Source: Rugalucina vietnamica (lineage: Eukaryota > Mollusca > Bivalvia > Lucinida > Lucinidae). Taken from it: a stretch of 64,000 bases of DNA. Under the pieces are notes generated by a model. That model did no database searches. It saw only the letters and a list, made by a program, of their open reading frames with translations, and had not been told where the DNA came from. The stretch lies in contig OZ024870.1 in NCBI GenBank assembly GCA_964017185.1, forward strand, positions 21,971,621-22,035,620, written 5' to 3'. This document shows, one piece after another, positions 1 to 10,644 of the stretch; position 1 is the stretch's first letter; each line of letters starts with the position of its first letter. Position numbers and translations under genes: made by a program.

Positions 1-1020
1 TAGGTCGTCTATACCGACATAAATCTGGTTTCTCAGAAAGTTTAACTCGAAATAGGGGTACGAAAATGACCGAAAATACACATTTCATATAGAAAAGGCA
101 AGGCGCGGGTACCCTCTTCGGCTGGGAACCCCCTCGAGTTGAGGGAGTTCGAGACCCAGTGGGGTTTGTAGTCCATACAAGTGCCTTCAAGGTCCATAGG
201 TCGTCTATACCGACATAAATCTGGTTTCTCAGAAAGTTTAACTCGAAATAGGGGTACGAAAATGACCGAAAATACACATTTCCTATAGAAAAGGCAAGGC
301 GCGGGTACCCTCTTCGGCTGGGTACCCCCTCGAGTTGAGGGAGTTCGAGACCCAGTGGGGTTTGTAGTCCATACAAGTGCCTTCAAGGTCCATAGGTCGT
401 CTATACCGACATAAATCTGGTTTCTCAGAAAGTTTAACTCGAAATAGGGGTACGAAAATGACCGAAAATACACATTTCCTATAGAAAAGGCAAGGCGCGG
501 GAACCCTCTTCGGCTGGGTACCCCCTCGAGTTGAGGGAGTTCGAGACCCAGTGGGGTTTGTAGTCCATACAAGTGCCTTCAAGGTCCATAGGTCGTCTAT
601 ACCGATATAAATCTGGTTTCTCAGAAAGTTTAACTCGAAATAGGGGTACGAAAATGACCGAAAATACACATTTCCTATAGAAAAGGCAAGGCGCGGATAC
701 CCTCTTCGGCTGGGTACCCAGTGGGTTTGTAGTCCATACAAGTGCCTTCAAGGTCCATAGGTCGTCTATACCGACATAAATCTGGTTTCTCAGAAAGTTT
801 AACTCGAAATAGGGGTACGAAAATGACCGAAAATGCACATTTCCTATAGAAAAGGCAAGGCGCGGGTACCCTCTTCGGCTGGGTACCCCCTCGAGTTGAG
901 GGAGTTCGAGACCCAATGGGGTTTGTAGTCCATACAAGTGCCTTCAAGGTCGATAGGTCGTCTATACCGACATAAATCTGGTTTCTCAGAAAGTTTAACT
1001 CGAAATAGGGGTACGAAAAT
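1..1020. repeat. 196-bp tandem satellite, about 5.3 copies
   Basis: The same block restarts at 1, 197, 393, 589, 758 and 954, giving a 196-bp period. The copy starting at 589 is 27 bp short (169 bp); the missing piece is bounded by ACCC on both sides, as in slippage or microhomology deletion. Homology stops abruptly at 1020. Because 196 is one more than a multiple of three, and the unit has no stop on the minus strand in the relevant frames, long minus-strand reading frames run through the array; I treat these as artefacts. A single partial unit recurs at about 11733-11783. Confidence 0.97.
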
Positions 1021-1141
1021 CACGCTTAGGGATGTTCGTTACTACATAGTATGGTTCTGGACGACAATGCATAACGGGTTAAGGTCGACAGTGTACGTGT
1101 TCTGGACGACAAGTTACGGGTTCTGGACAACATTTTGCTAG
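1021..1141. repeat. short degenerate motif repeat next to the satellite
   Basis: The motif TTCTGGACGACAA or a close variant occurs three times (about 1051, 1099, 1120) with irregular spacing. It lies directly after the satellite edge. No function is apparent. Confidence 0.6.
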
Positions 1142-1484
1142 TGCGAGGGGGTAACCCCTGGATATCGTGAATAAAAGTGTCAGAAAATGGTATGTTTGGG
1201 TTTGTGTGTTGTTTTCATCATGGTTGACATGTATTCTATCAGTATGTCACTTCAAAAAACACAAAAATCATAGTCTTTTTGAGCATACTGTAAAAGAATG
1301 ACCCTTATTAAAAAATCGTCAGAATCATGTAATCATTGCAAGCCTATGCTTAATTCTGTCATACAAATAGCAAATATTGTCAAATAATATTTTTCACAGT
1401 AGTTTACGTCTACTTGCACCATGTCCACATTCTCAAAATGATGAGAAATCACCTATTTTAATTTTGTCGTATTCACTACGACAG
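1142..1484. other. AT-rich non-coding sequence upstream of an exon
   Basis: No supported gene or repeat seen. It ends in a splice acceptor (pyrimidine-rich stretch then ACGACAG at 1478-1484), so it is probably intron whose upstream exon is outside the window or unrecognised. Confidence 0.5.
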
Positions 1485-4195
1485 AATTAGCGGTAAGAAG
1501 GCTTCAAACGATGTTATTCTGCCCGAGTCCGTTCAGATCGCAATGAAACATGGAACTGAGAATGAATTAAATGCTGTCGGTACAATCGTTAATCAAGTTA
1601 TTCCAGTATACGAAGAAAACACTCAATTTTATGAAGAAGGGTGTTATAGCATTGCGTCTGATAAGGATCCAGATTTTATCATCGTCAGTCCAGATGGCAG
1701 TTGTCGGAAAAATGGAATCCCCGTCTCTGCAATTGAAATTAAATGTCCGGTGCCAGGAAAAGTATATGCTCCTGATGTGCATTATATGATACCGGAATAT
1801 TATGTTTGCCAGATTCTTTCTGAGATGACTGTATTGAGAACAAACCGCCTGTTATATGTATGTTGGACACCAAAAAGTACAACAGTACTTCGCGCAGATT
1901 ATGATGAAACTTTGTGGCATACTATGGTACAGGAACTTGCACGAATTTATTGTCCTTTAAGCGGAAGTCCTGAAAGGCCGAAAAGAAAAAGTTCAAATGT
2001 GACAAACATTAAAACAATGATAAGAACCTACCTGTCAGAAAAAGTTGTCCTGTTGGGCGAATTTCCTTCTAATGTAAGTCTACCATGCGGTCATACTGAA
2101 GGTTCAATGGATCTTGAGAATTTAAGAGGACTGCACGATGGAAGCAGTGTAGTAGGCATTGGAAAAAGTGATAAGAGTATATCTTTCAACGTTCAAGCTG
2201 GTATGGAAAGTGTGAGACAAATTATCATGAGGGCAGATAATTGTTTACATGAAATGTATAATGTAATGCGTGTACCGGCAAAGGAGGTTCTTGTAGCAGT
2301 GTTGTCCGATTTAGACAGGACTAAGACTCATGAGCAACACATCCAGGCAATACCTATAGCGTATGGATTGTCTGGGTACAGTTTGAAAGTAGAAGCAGTA
2401 AGGTCAATAATTCATGAACTGATAGAGTTGTGTTACCAAAGGTCAATCGCAGTCAGAAGTGTGTCTTCGGATGGTCAGTTCTACAAGCTATGTGTGCGTG
2501 ATGGTAATAATGAGCCATTGACCATCCTTCAGCTTGCCAAAGATACTTGGGCTAGTGTGAAGAAAACGAAGAAAGAAGATATAATTCGACTGCTTTTGGG
2601 TCTTAACCACAAACAGCTTTGCGACGAAAGGATCAACGACACAATCGAAATGAACGATACGGTCGCTCACGACAGAGCAAACATCACCCGGTCAATAACT
2701 GTGTATGGCTGGAAAGGTGAGACATGGCCTAAATTGTACAACCCGCGAAGGCTGAAGGAACTTATAAATAGCAAGAAAAAGTCTAGGGTTGAAGCTCAAG
2801 ACGGTACGGTTTTAGGTTCCGAAGTTTTTGAAAGTTTGCCTCCTGAAGTGTTGAACGACTTGTCTGATAATTTTGTCGAAGAACCAGATATAGTAGATTC
2901 AAGCCTGTCAAGCATTGATACTCAAGACAGAATGGACGTACCTGAGAGTGACACGACACTTCATGATGATCCTGATGAATCAGTCGAAGCTAGTGAAGCA
3001 TTTGATGAAGTACAAAATGCTGGTTACAATTCATCTTCGTCAGTATCATACGTAGAAATGATTAAAGGTTTACATGAACTAGATAAAAAAGAAAGAAGCC
3101 GAAGTGGAGTAAGCTGACTGAAGAAACACTCAAGTGCATGCTTTCAGCGGAACCGAAATCTGTTATGGACAAGTTTACGAAGGATGAATTACAGATATGC
3201 GGTGCTCAGTTTAGAGACGCAATAGAGCTACATGAAGGCAGGAGCATAGAAACGATGACAAAGCTGTTGTTGGTGAATGCCTTTTCTCGTATCCTGGGAA
3301 ATAAAACTAGCTTGGCACCAAAGAAATCTCCTAAAAAGCTGAGAACAATTTTAAAAGATTATCTGTCTCGAAAGTTTGGAAAAGACGCTCTGAATGCCGT
3401 ATATGCTACCTACAAATTTCTGAATGAAGACCTACCGAAGTGGCGCAATGGTGCCTTTTTCAAAGATGGTATGATCATAGACGACAATCCCTCTCCTTTC
3501 ATTTGGTATAGTAAACCAGAATACTTTGCATCGGTAGGAAAACAGATTGTTTATCTTCTCGACTGTCATCATTTATTTGTCAATGCGCGATGTTACGTCT
3601 GTCAGAATGGTATATCGGGTCTCGGTGTGAAAAAAGAGGCATGGTTGGCCGTGGCAAAGTCAAAATCAAACAAACACACTGGACTGAATATCGCAATGGT
3701 TAAAGATATGATAGATCGACAGTCAAACGCGATAGCGCAAATTGTTTTCAGTGAAAGTGTAGAGCGAGAAATGAGAAATACAGGCTGGGTTTCCGAGGCA
3801 AACTTTTGCTCAACGATCCGAAACTGGTACCGAGCTGAGGATGAACCAGGGTTAGACGTCAAGGAGCGACAGGAAGCTCGAATGGCTATGAGAAACATGC
3901 TGTTAAATTCAGTGAATCTAGCAGAATTTCCACCACCGGGAAGCCATGTTGCTGGTTTTCCCGTTGTTATGTTTGAAGGCATACTTACAAATATTGATCG
4001 TAGAATACAATTGTATGCCTTAACCCCACGAAATTGTTACAACGTTAGAGCTCCAAACACACTGGACATAGAAAATCTGTTCAGTGAATTCCAGGAACTA
4101 GACCCAAAGTCTTCAGGAGCGCTCATGCCAGATGATATCCCAACAGCACTGGAGACTGCGAGTTACATCATGCAACAGAGACTCAATCCAGACAG
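1485..4195 (+). CDS. YqaJ-type nuclease domain protein, large internal exon
   Basis: This exon opens at the acceptor ending at 1484 (phase 2) and closes at the donor CAG|GTAAT at 4195/4196. The frame is open well upstream of the Met at 1543, so that Met is probably internal and the true start lies in an unseen 5' exon. Counting from that Met, the pattern HGTENE (residues 3-8), D44 in DPDFII and E65-I-K67 matches the PD-(D/E)XK core of YqaJ/lambda-exonuclease family nucleases. Around residues 245-325 the motifs VLSDLD and SSDGQF sit on alternating hydrophobic strands and could be an RNase-H-like fold, which is inference. After an acidic stretch (about 420-500) the frame moves by one base at the A6 run 3085-3090; the downstream frame continues without a stop to 4195. 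Such proteins are common in mollusc and cnidarian genomes and often look transposon-linked. I cannot name the family. Confidence 0.75.
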
Positions 4196-4337
4196 GTAAT
4201 TTTGAAATGCTGCATTTTATTAAAAATGTTTTCATTTGTGCTAAAACCATATGACGAAATCTTGAATCATGAAACATAAAATTCATTGTTCATACTTTCG
4301 AGCATAGTTATTGAACAGGTTTAGAATATGATCAGAT

Positions 4338-4650
4338 GTCCAAAGCCTCGAGTTTAAGCCCCCCATTAATTTTATATTACTGATCGTTCCAAGGCGATAC
4401 TTCTGTTGTGGTTCTATTTGTTTAATGTTTTGGAGTCGAAATTGTGTGTTGTTCAAACCTTATGTGTGTTTTCATATTTTTTTTAAGTTCCGGTAACTGC
4501 GTGGCCACCTATTGGGAAAGAGCTGCTCGGCTTACGGTGTGTTTTCTAAGTATAAGTGCCTATTTGTCACTTTAGTTTTTCCCACCTCGGTTTCTGGAGG
4601 GGGGCCTTTTCTGATTGCGCCTTTTCCTGATCATTGTCTACTTTTACCTT
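4338..4650 (+). mobile_element. PLE 3'-UTR fragment
   Basis: Shares the landmarks of the 3' UTR following the PLE reverse transcriptase at 33660-34024: CCAAGGCGATACTTCTGT, GGCCACCTATTGGGAAA, CCCACCTCGGTTT and GCGCCTTTTCCTGATC, in that order. It is a 5'-truncated dead copy within an intron. Confidence 0.8.
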
Positions 4651-4840
4651 TGTTTCTCTTATCGGGCTTCTCAAGACTTTCAGACGAGACTAAATCGCGG
4701 TCCCGTCTCCATATGACCTTAGCTGTTGCATTAGACGAAGAACACGACAAAAATCGTAAACTAAAACTTTTGGTTTTCTAATGCAAAGGCTCATTCTATG
4801 AAAAATTGTTTGGTAGAGCTTCATTGAATTGTGCAAGTTA

Positions 4841-5298
4841 TGCACCAGTCATTTGTATCCCCGGCTCACCCGGGACCGGGGATAGCGGGGACACAGCGGG
4901 GCTCAAGTGCCAGGCTTTAACCTCTGATACGTCCCGGCATTGCCGTGGATTTGCCGGGGTTATGATTTTCCCCCAAAACACGATCACATTAATTCAAATC
5001 AGATATTAATGGTATTTTCAACATTTAATTATGGTATTTATTTATTTATTGAAAATGCACATTAGCATTCCCATGCACAAATTGAAGCCCTTCTCTCATG
5101 TTTCAGTTTCATCAGAACAACTCCCAGCTGTTGTTCCACGTTATTGTCAGCCTCCGGGGAGCCGGGGCCTTTAGCAGGGATTTTAACACAAATCTTGTCC
5201 GGCAGTGCCGGGCTTTTAGCCGGGCTTTCAAAAGGAAATATTAAAAGCCCCGCTATCCCCCGGTCCCGGGGGAGCCGGGGATACAAATGACTGGTGCA
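4841..5298. mobile_element. MITE with long GC-rich inverted ends
   Basis: Left end TGCACCAGTCATTTGTATCC is repeated in inverse at 5279-5298, and the match continues inward through the GC-rich stretch (CCCGG and CCCCGCT blocks). There is no coding capacity. It ends 36 bp before the 129-bp exon. A diverged relative is at 39553-39830. Confidence 0.85.
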
Positions 5299-5334
5299 TT
5301 ATTTACAGATTATTTTTATTATTATTATTTGCAG

Positions 5335-5463
5335 ACCTTTTGTGATGCACACTTCTGCCGCAGCGAAAGTCTATCCAGCAAATGTGCTTCATGTTTCCAA
5401 TGAAGTTGTGGAGTCAGATATTTGTGGTAGTGTAGCAGCCCCACCCGAATCGATCCAGATAAG
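5335..5463 (+). CDS. in-phase 129-bp exon of the YqaJ-type gene (copy 1)
   Basis: Acceptor TTATTTGCAG ends at 5334 and donor AG|GTAATC follows 5463. Joining to the previous exon makes an Arg codon (AG+A) and then 42 open codons beginning PFVMHTSAAAKVY and ending PPESIQI. The leftover AG joins the last exon at 9264 to make another Arg. Both ends are phase 2, so the exon can be skipped or repeated without changing frame. No domain is recognisable in it. Confidence 0.7.
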
Positions 5464-5770
5464 GTAATCATGTTACATGACCATGTAAAACACCAGTTCC
5501 ATTTGTATGAATTCAATTAATAAATATACATCCGTCCCGACATGATTAAAATTGTTGACTGGGAAGTTGCGATTTGGAGATAGACGAAACGAAACAAAAC
5601 CGATTTTCAATCTTAGAGCATTTTCTATATTCCAACTCGGGCTCCATTTACAGGTCCGAACAGCAAGTCACTGTTACACGCATGCGCATATGGTAGATGC
5701 GCATGCGCATGTGGAGTACAGTAACTCGTGTTGTTAACTCGAAAATTTAGATACGCATTTATGATCAGAT

Positions 5771-6082
5771 GTCCAAAGCCTCGAGTTTAAGCCCCCCATT
5801 AATTTTATATTACTGATCGTTCCAAGGCGATACTTCTGTTGTGGTTCTATTTGTTTAATGTTTTGGAGTCGAAATTGTGTGTTGTTCAAACCTTATGTGT
5901 GTTTTCATATTTTTTTTAAGTTCCGGTAACTGCGTGGCCACCTATTGGGAAAGAGCTGCTCGGCTTACGGTGTGTTTTCTAAGTATAAGTGCCTATTTGT
6001 CACTTTAGTTTTTCCCACCTCGGTTTCTGGAGGGGGCCTTTTCTGATTGCGCCTTTTCCTGATCATTGTCTACTTTTACCTT
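5771..6082 (+). mobile_element. PLE 3'-UTR fragment, second duplication copy
   Basis: Duplicate of 4338-4650 produced by the tandem duplication. Confidence 0.8.
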
Positions 6083-6272
6083 TGTTTCTCTTATCGGGCT
6101 TCTCAAGACTTTCAGACGAGACTAAATCGCGGTCCCGTCTCCATATGACCTTAGCTGTTGCATTAGACGAAGAACACGACAAAAATCGTAAACTAAAACT
6201 TTTGGTTTTCTAATGCAAAGGCTCATTCTATGAAAAATTGTTTGGTAGAGCTTCATTGAATTGTGCAAGTTA

Positions 6273-6730
6273 TGCACCAGTCATTTGTATCCCCGGCTCA
6301 CCCGGGACCGGGGATAGCGGGGACACAGCGGGGCTCAAGTGCCAGGCTTTAACCTCTGATACGTCCCGGCATTGCCGTGGATTTGCCGGGGTTATGATTT
6401 TCCCCCAAAACACGATCACATTAATTCAAATCAGATATTAATGGTATTTTCAACATTTAATTATGGTATTTATTTATTTATTGAAAATGCACATTAGCAT
6501 TCCCATGCACAAATTGAAGCCCTTCTCTCATGTTTCAGTTTCATCAGAACAACTCCCAGCTGTTGTTCCACGTTATTGTCAGCCTCCGGGGAGCCGGGGC
6601 CTTTAGCAGGGATTTTAACACAAATCTTGTCCGGCAGTGCCGGGCTTTTAGCCGGGCTTTCAAAAGGAAATATTAAAAGCCCCGCTATCCCCCGGTCCCG
6701 GGGGAGCCGGGGATACAAATGACTGGTGCA
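6273..6730. mobile_element. MITE with long GC-rich inverted ends, second copy
   Basis: Copy of 4841-5298 inside the second duplication unit. Confidence 0.85.
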
Positions 6731-6766
6731 TTATTTACAGATTATTTTTATTATTATTATTTGCAG

Positions 6767-6895
6767 ACCTTTTGTGATGCACACTTCTGCCGCAGCGAAA
6801 GTCTATCCAGCAAATGTGCTTCATGTTTCCAATGAAGTTGTGGAGTCAGATATTTGTGGTAGTGTAGCAGCCCCACCCGAATCGATCCAGATAAG
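6767..6895 (+). CDS. duplicated 129-bp exon of the YqaJ-type gene (copy 2)
   Basis: Identical to the exon at 5335-5463, including its acceptor (ends 6766) and donor (starts 6896). It was made by the 1.43-kb tandem duplication. As both ends are phase 2, a transcript could carry copy 1, copy 2 or both and stay in frame. Whether both are used cannot be told from sequence. Confidence 0.6.
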
Positions 6896-7180
6896 GTAAT
6901 CATGTTACATGACCATGTAAAACACCAGTTCCATTTGTATGAATTCAATTAATAAATATACATCCGTCCCGACATGATTAAAATTGTTGACTGGGAAGTT
7001 GCGATTTGGAGATAGACGAAACGAAACAAAACCGATTTTCAATCTTAGAGCATTTTCTATATTCCAACTCGGGCTCCATTTACAGGTCCGAACAGCAAGT
7101 CACTGTTACACGCATGCGCATATGGTAGATGCGCATGCGCATGTGGAGTACAGTAACTCGTGTTGTTAACTCGAAAATTT

Positions 7181-7650
7181 AGGGCAGACACATGTAATTG
7201 TCGTTCCCATAGACTCCCATTGTAATTTGCCCCAAAACAAGACTCATTCACACGCTTCTCGACTTATACTGGACACCGACACATTCAGCAGACGAGAGAA
7301 CGCCACAGGTCGTATGCAAGTGCAGCGAAAAAATAGGGTGTTAGCCAGCATCCAAGGGCGATATTTTTCGCTATTTAGGGACACCCCAAAATCGCCCGAA
7401 AATGAAAAATGATTATTAAAAAAATCACTACATCTGCAATTTGGCCATTGTGTGGCTAAACAACAGCTGATTAAATCACAAAATAGTGCAAAATATTCAA
7501 GAATGGTTATGCTATCATATGACAAAGACGGTTGATAGATACGCATTTATGACCAATCGTAGGTAGCGTTACATCTTAAATTTACTGCGGGAGATCTGCC
7601 CACACTTTCAGCCAATCGCGTAGGACGTTACAATTAGAGTACTGTGCCCT
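7181..7650. mobile_element. 470-bp MITE, copy A
   Basis: Almost identical to 8551-9019 (one difference seen, near position 9 of the element). The ends AGGGCA...TAATTG and CAATTA...TGCCCT form an imperfect 20-bp terminal inverted repeat. There is no transposase. It lies in the last intron of the YqaJ-type gene. Confidence 0.8.
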
Positions 7651-8547
7651 AAAGACACCCATTATTTCATTTATTTTGACGAGATATTGCAATCATACAA
7701 TGAAGAGACCTGTTACAATAACAACAATGCTGTTTGATGCTTCGTTAAATGTATAATAGTCTTGTAGCTGTTCAAAAGGTCAACCGACCCCCTACTTCAA
7801 TAGGTCCAAAAATTGGCCATTTTGCCTCCCTACACGGTGAAGATACAACCACTAAATTAATTTAAAACATTGGCGCACCACATATTCTGGTATCTAGTTG
7901 TTAAGAAATATTGTAGGAAAGGTCAAATAATGTAATTCAATGACCTTGACCTTTGACCTTTTGACCTCCATGATAATCAAAATTTACACTTAAAATTGGA
8001 GTTTTGCACCAAAAAATATCCAGTTTTGACAATTAAATGGGTAAAAGCTGTGACATTGACCTTTAACTTGTATGTTTTGTATATCATTCTTTTCATTTAA
8101 CCGTTATGATACACTGCCATGGTTAATATAACCTTATTCCGTCAGATACCGTGAAAAATATGAAAATCATTAATGTTTACAATATACATTATAGGGGTCA
8201 TAACTGCGCCTTGTTGACTTCCTAGAGGTGCTGGAAACCCCTGCGGGGGCAAAAGGTGGGTTTTGATCCAGTAAATTTGGTTTAAGAACTCAAATAATTT
8301 CTGAAATGACCGTTCCAAGGTTGTTCTCTTGCTAAATATCTTTATGTTGTCTGTGGTTTGGTCTGTTTGTATGTACTTTTTCATTTGAATTCCTCTATTT
8401 TAAAATTCGTAGATGGCCAGTTTCTGTTTGTTCCGTCTTGGGCTTTAGATGGGAAATCATGAAGAGATTCGAAGAGGGTACCGGTTCCTGTAAATGCATT
8501 TTCATTCCAGTGTCGAAACAGGAAGCACACCTGAAGATGATATTCTC
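7651..8547. other. intronic non-coding sequence with clustered TGACCT motifs
   Basis: No coding signal. Around 7940-7970 the half-site TGACCT or TGACC repeats four times in about 30 bp (GACCTTGACCTTTGACC), the shape of nuclear-receptor DR1-type sites. A similar block lies at 53705-53910. Confidence 0.5.
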
Positions 8548-8550
8548 TTT

Positions 8551-9019
8551 AGGGCAGAGACATGTAATTGTCGTTCCCATAGACTCCCATTGTAATTTGC
8601 CCCAAAACAAGACTCATTCACACGCTTCTCGACTTATACTGGACACCGACACATTCAGCAGACGAGAGAACGCCACAGGTCGTATGCAAGTGCAGCGAAA
8701 AAATAGGGTGTTAGCCAGCATCCAAGGGCGATATTTTTCGCTATTTAGGGACACCCCAAAATCGCCCGAAAATGAAAAATGATTATTAAAAAAATCACTA
8801 CATCTGCAATTTGGCCATTGTGTGGCTAAACAACAGCTGATTAAATCACAAAATAGTGCAAAATATTCAAGAATGGTTATGCTATCATATGACAAAGACG
8901 GTTGATAGATACGCATTTATGACCAATCGTAGGTAGCGTTACATCTTAAATTTACTGCGGGAGATCTGCCCACACTTTCAGCCAATCGCGTAGGACGTTA
9001 CAATTAGAGTACTGTGCCC
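8551..9019. mobile_element. 470-bp MITE, copy B
   Basis: Second copy of the element at 7181-7650, same orientation, with no convincing target-site duplication. Two near-identical copies 0.9 kb apart in one intron suggest recent activity or local duplication. Confidence 0.8.
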
Positions 9020-9263
9020 AAAAATGTCCTGTTCATACACTAAACTTATGGCCTTAGCTACCCAATGAGTGCAAAGTTAAGAGTATGACATGATGCGGTG
9101 TAAGCCTCCACGTTGTTGAGTAGTGGCGAACAGCATACCGCAGTATCATGAGTATGCTTGATTCGGACTGGTTGATACATGTATGAATTAACAAATGATT
9201 TTCAAAATGCCTACACAGTCTGACAACGAGCATGTATATAAAGTATGGTTGTTTTTATTGCAG

Positions 9264-9450
9264 GAACCACGCTTTTGACACAGTCGAGCGTCGACGTGGA
9301 AAACTAAGGCGTAAATGCGGACGTATACCAGAAGCTGACAAACCTGCACGTGGTACAAAACCAGTTGGACAATACTTTAGAGTTGATACATCAAAGATTC
9401 CTGATCACATTCGGGATGGCGATGCAGATTCTGATTTAGATTCTTTGTAG
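9264..9450 (+). CDS. terminal exon of the YqaJ-type gene
   Basis: The acceptor TTTTTATTGCAG ends at 9263. The first G completes an Arg codon from the preceding exon and 61 further codons follow to TAG at 9448-9450. The peptide is very basic at first (VERRRGKLRRKCGR) and ends in an acidic tail DADSDLDSL. An AATAAA lies 119 bp downstream. Codon phase, splice sites and the poly(A) signal agree that this is the 3' end of the gene starting before 1485. Confidence 0.75.
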
Positions 9451-9568
9451 TTAGAACAATAACCAAAGTCTAGCTTGGATCAACAAATTACGAGAATATT
9501 AATTATATTTTGGTTTGAGACACAACCTGGTCGGTATAGCTCAATTGCGACCTCTAGCTGATCAATGA

Positions 9569-9574
9569 AATAAA
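9569..9574 (+). promoter_or_regulatory. poly(A) signal AATAAA
   Basis: Canonical hexamer 119 bp after the stop at 9450 and just before the (TA)n tract. Confidence 0.6.
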
Positions 9575-9604
9575 AGTCATATTCACTCCAAAAACTTGAA
9601 TATC

Positions 9605-10215
<611 letters not shown>

Positions 10216-10640
10216 ACACACACACACAACCACTTTGTCCAGTGACTACTTCTTGAATCTCAGGTGAGCGATCGTTGCCCTTGGGCTACTTGTTGTTTTA
10301 TTTTGTGGTCTGACCAAGGTTTGTGCCAAGTTTCATGCTTGCATCATTAAATGCACAATCTTTTCACTAATATGTCGAGCTACTCGTGTGGCACATTGCC
10401 TTGCTGTAAAAATTGCTCGGTACCTATATTTATTAATTTGATTTTCATCCAAGACAGCACATACGTTTGTATCTCGCGTTTCTTCTACAGTATCTCGGAT
10501 GGTCGAAATATCGTGTGGACTCTTTCTCGGTATGAAAAAGAACTTTATACATTCATACCCGAACAAAAAAGTATACAAAGGGTTTCTTCTCAGTATGAAT
10601 AAGAACTTAATTCATATCCGAGATTAACGTGGTCATTTCG
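10216..10640. other. non-coding; repeat tail and unassigned sequence
   Basis: Begins with a short (CA)n run and a CTCAGGTGAGCGATCG tail continuing the preceding dispersed repeat, then AT-rich sequence with no supported gene. Confidence 0.4.
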
Positions 10641-10644
10641 GGGG

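Larger units (their letters stand above)
4327..5750. repeat. 1.43-kb tandem duplication, first copy
   Basis: Matches 5760-7182 over its whole length. The only difference I found is one G in the run near 4597 (6 G here, 5 in the second copy). It contains a PLE 3'-UTR fragment, a terminal-inverted-repeat MITE and the 129-bp exon. Confidence 0.97.
5760..7182. repeat. 1.43-kb tandem duplication, second copy
   Basis: Direct repeat of 4327-5750 at an offset of 1432-1433 bp, separated by only 9 bp (5751-5759). Near-identity implies a very recent event, or an assembly or haplotype artefact. Confidence 0.97.

Noticed and set aside
42..947. Overlapping minus-strand frames of 90-176 codons
   Set aside because: They run through the 196-bp satellite and owe their length to a stop-poor unit with a period of 1 mod 3.
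3084..3091. Programmed -1 frameshift at the A6 run
   Set aside because: The phase gives T-AAA-AAA, which is not a proper X-XXY-YYZ slippery site, and two other genes show the same defect without any slippery motif.
3100..3137. A short intron between the two YqaJ-gene frames, using GGA|GTAAGC
   Set aside because: There is no acceptor at a realistic distance, and the downstream frame is already open and plausible upstream of that site. A one-base error in the A6 run is simpler.
4806..5286. Open frames inside the tandem-duplicated block
   Set aside because: They lie in the inverted ends of a MITE and are duplicated with it; no domain or start context.
7057..8916. Two identical 100-codon minus frames
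   Set aside because: They lie inside the 470-bp MITE copies; no homology to known proteins is recognised.
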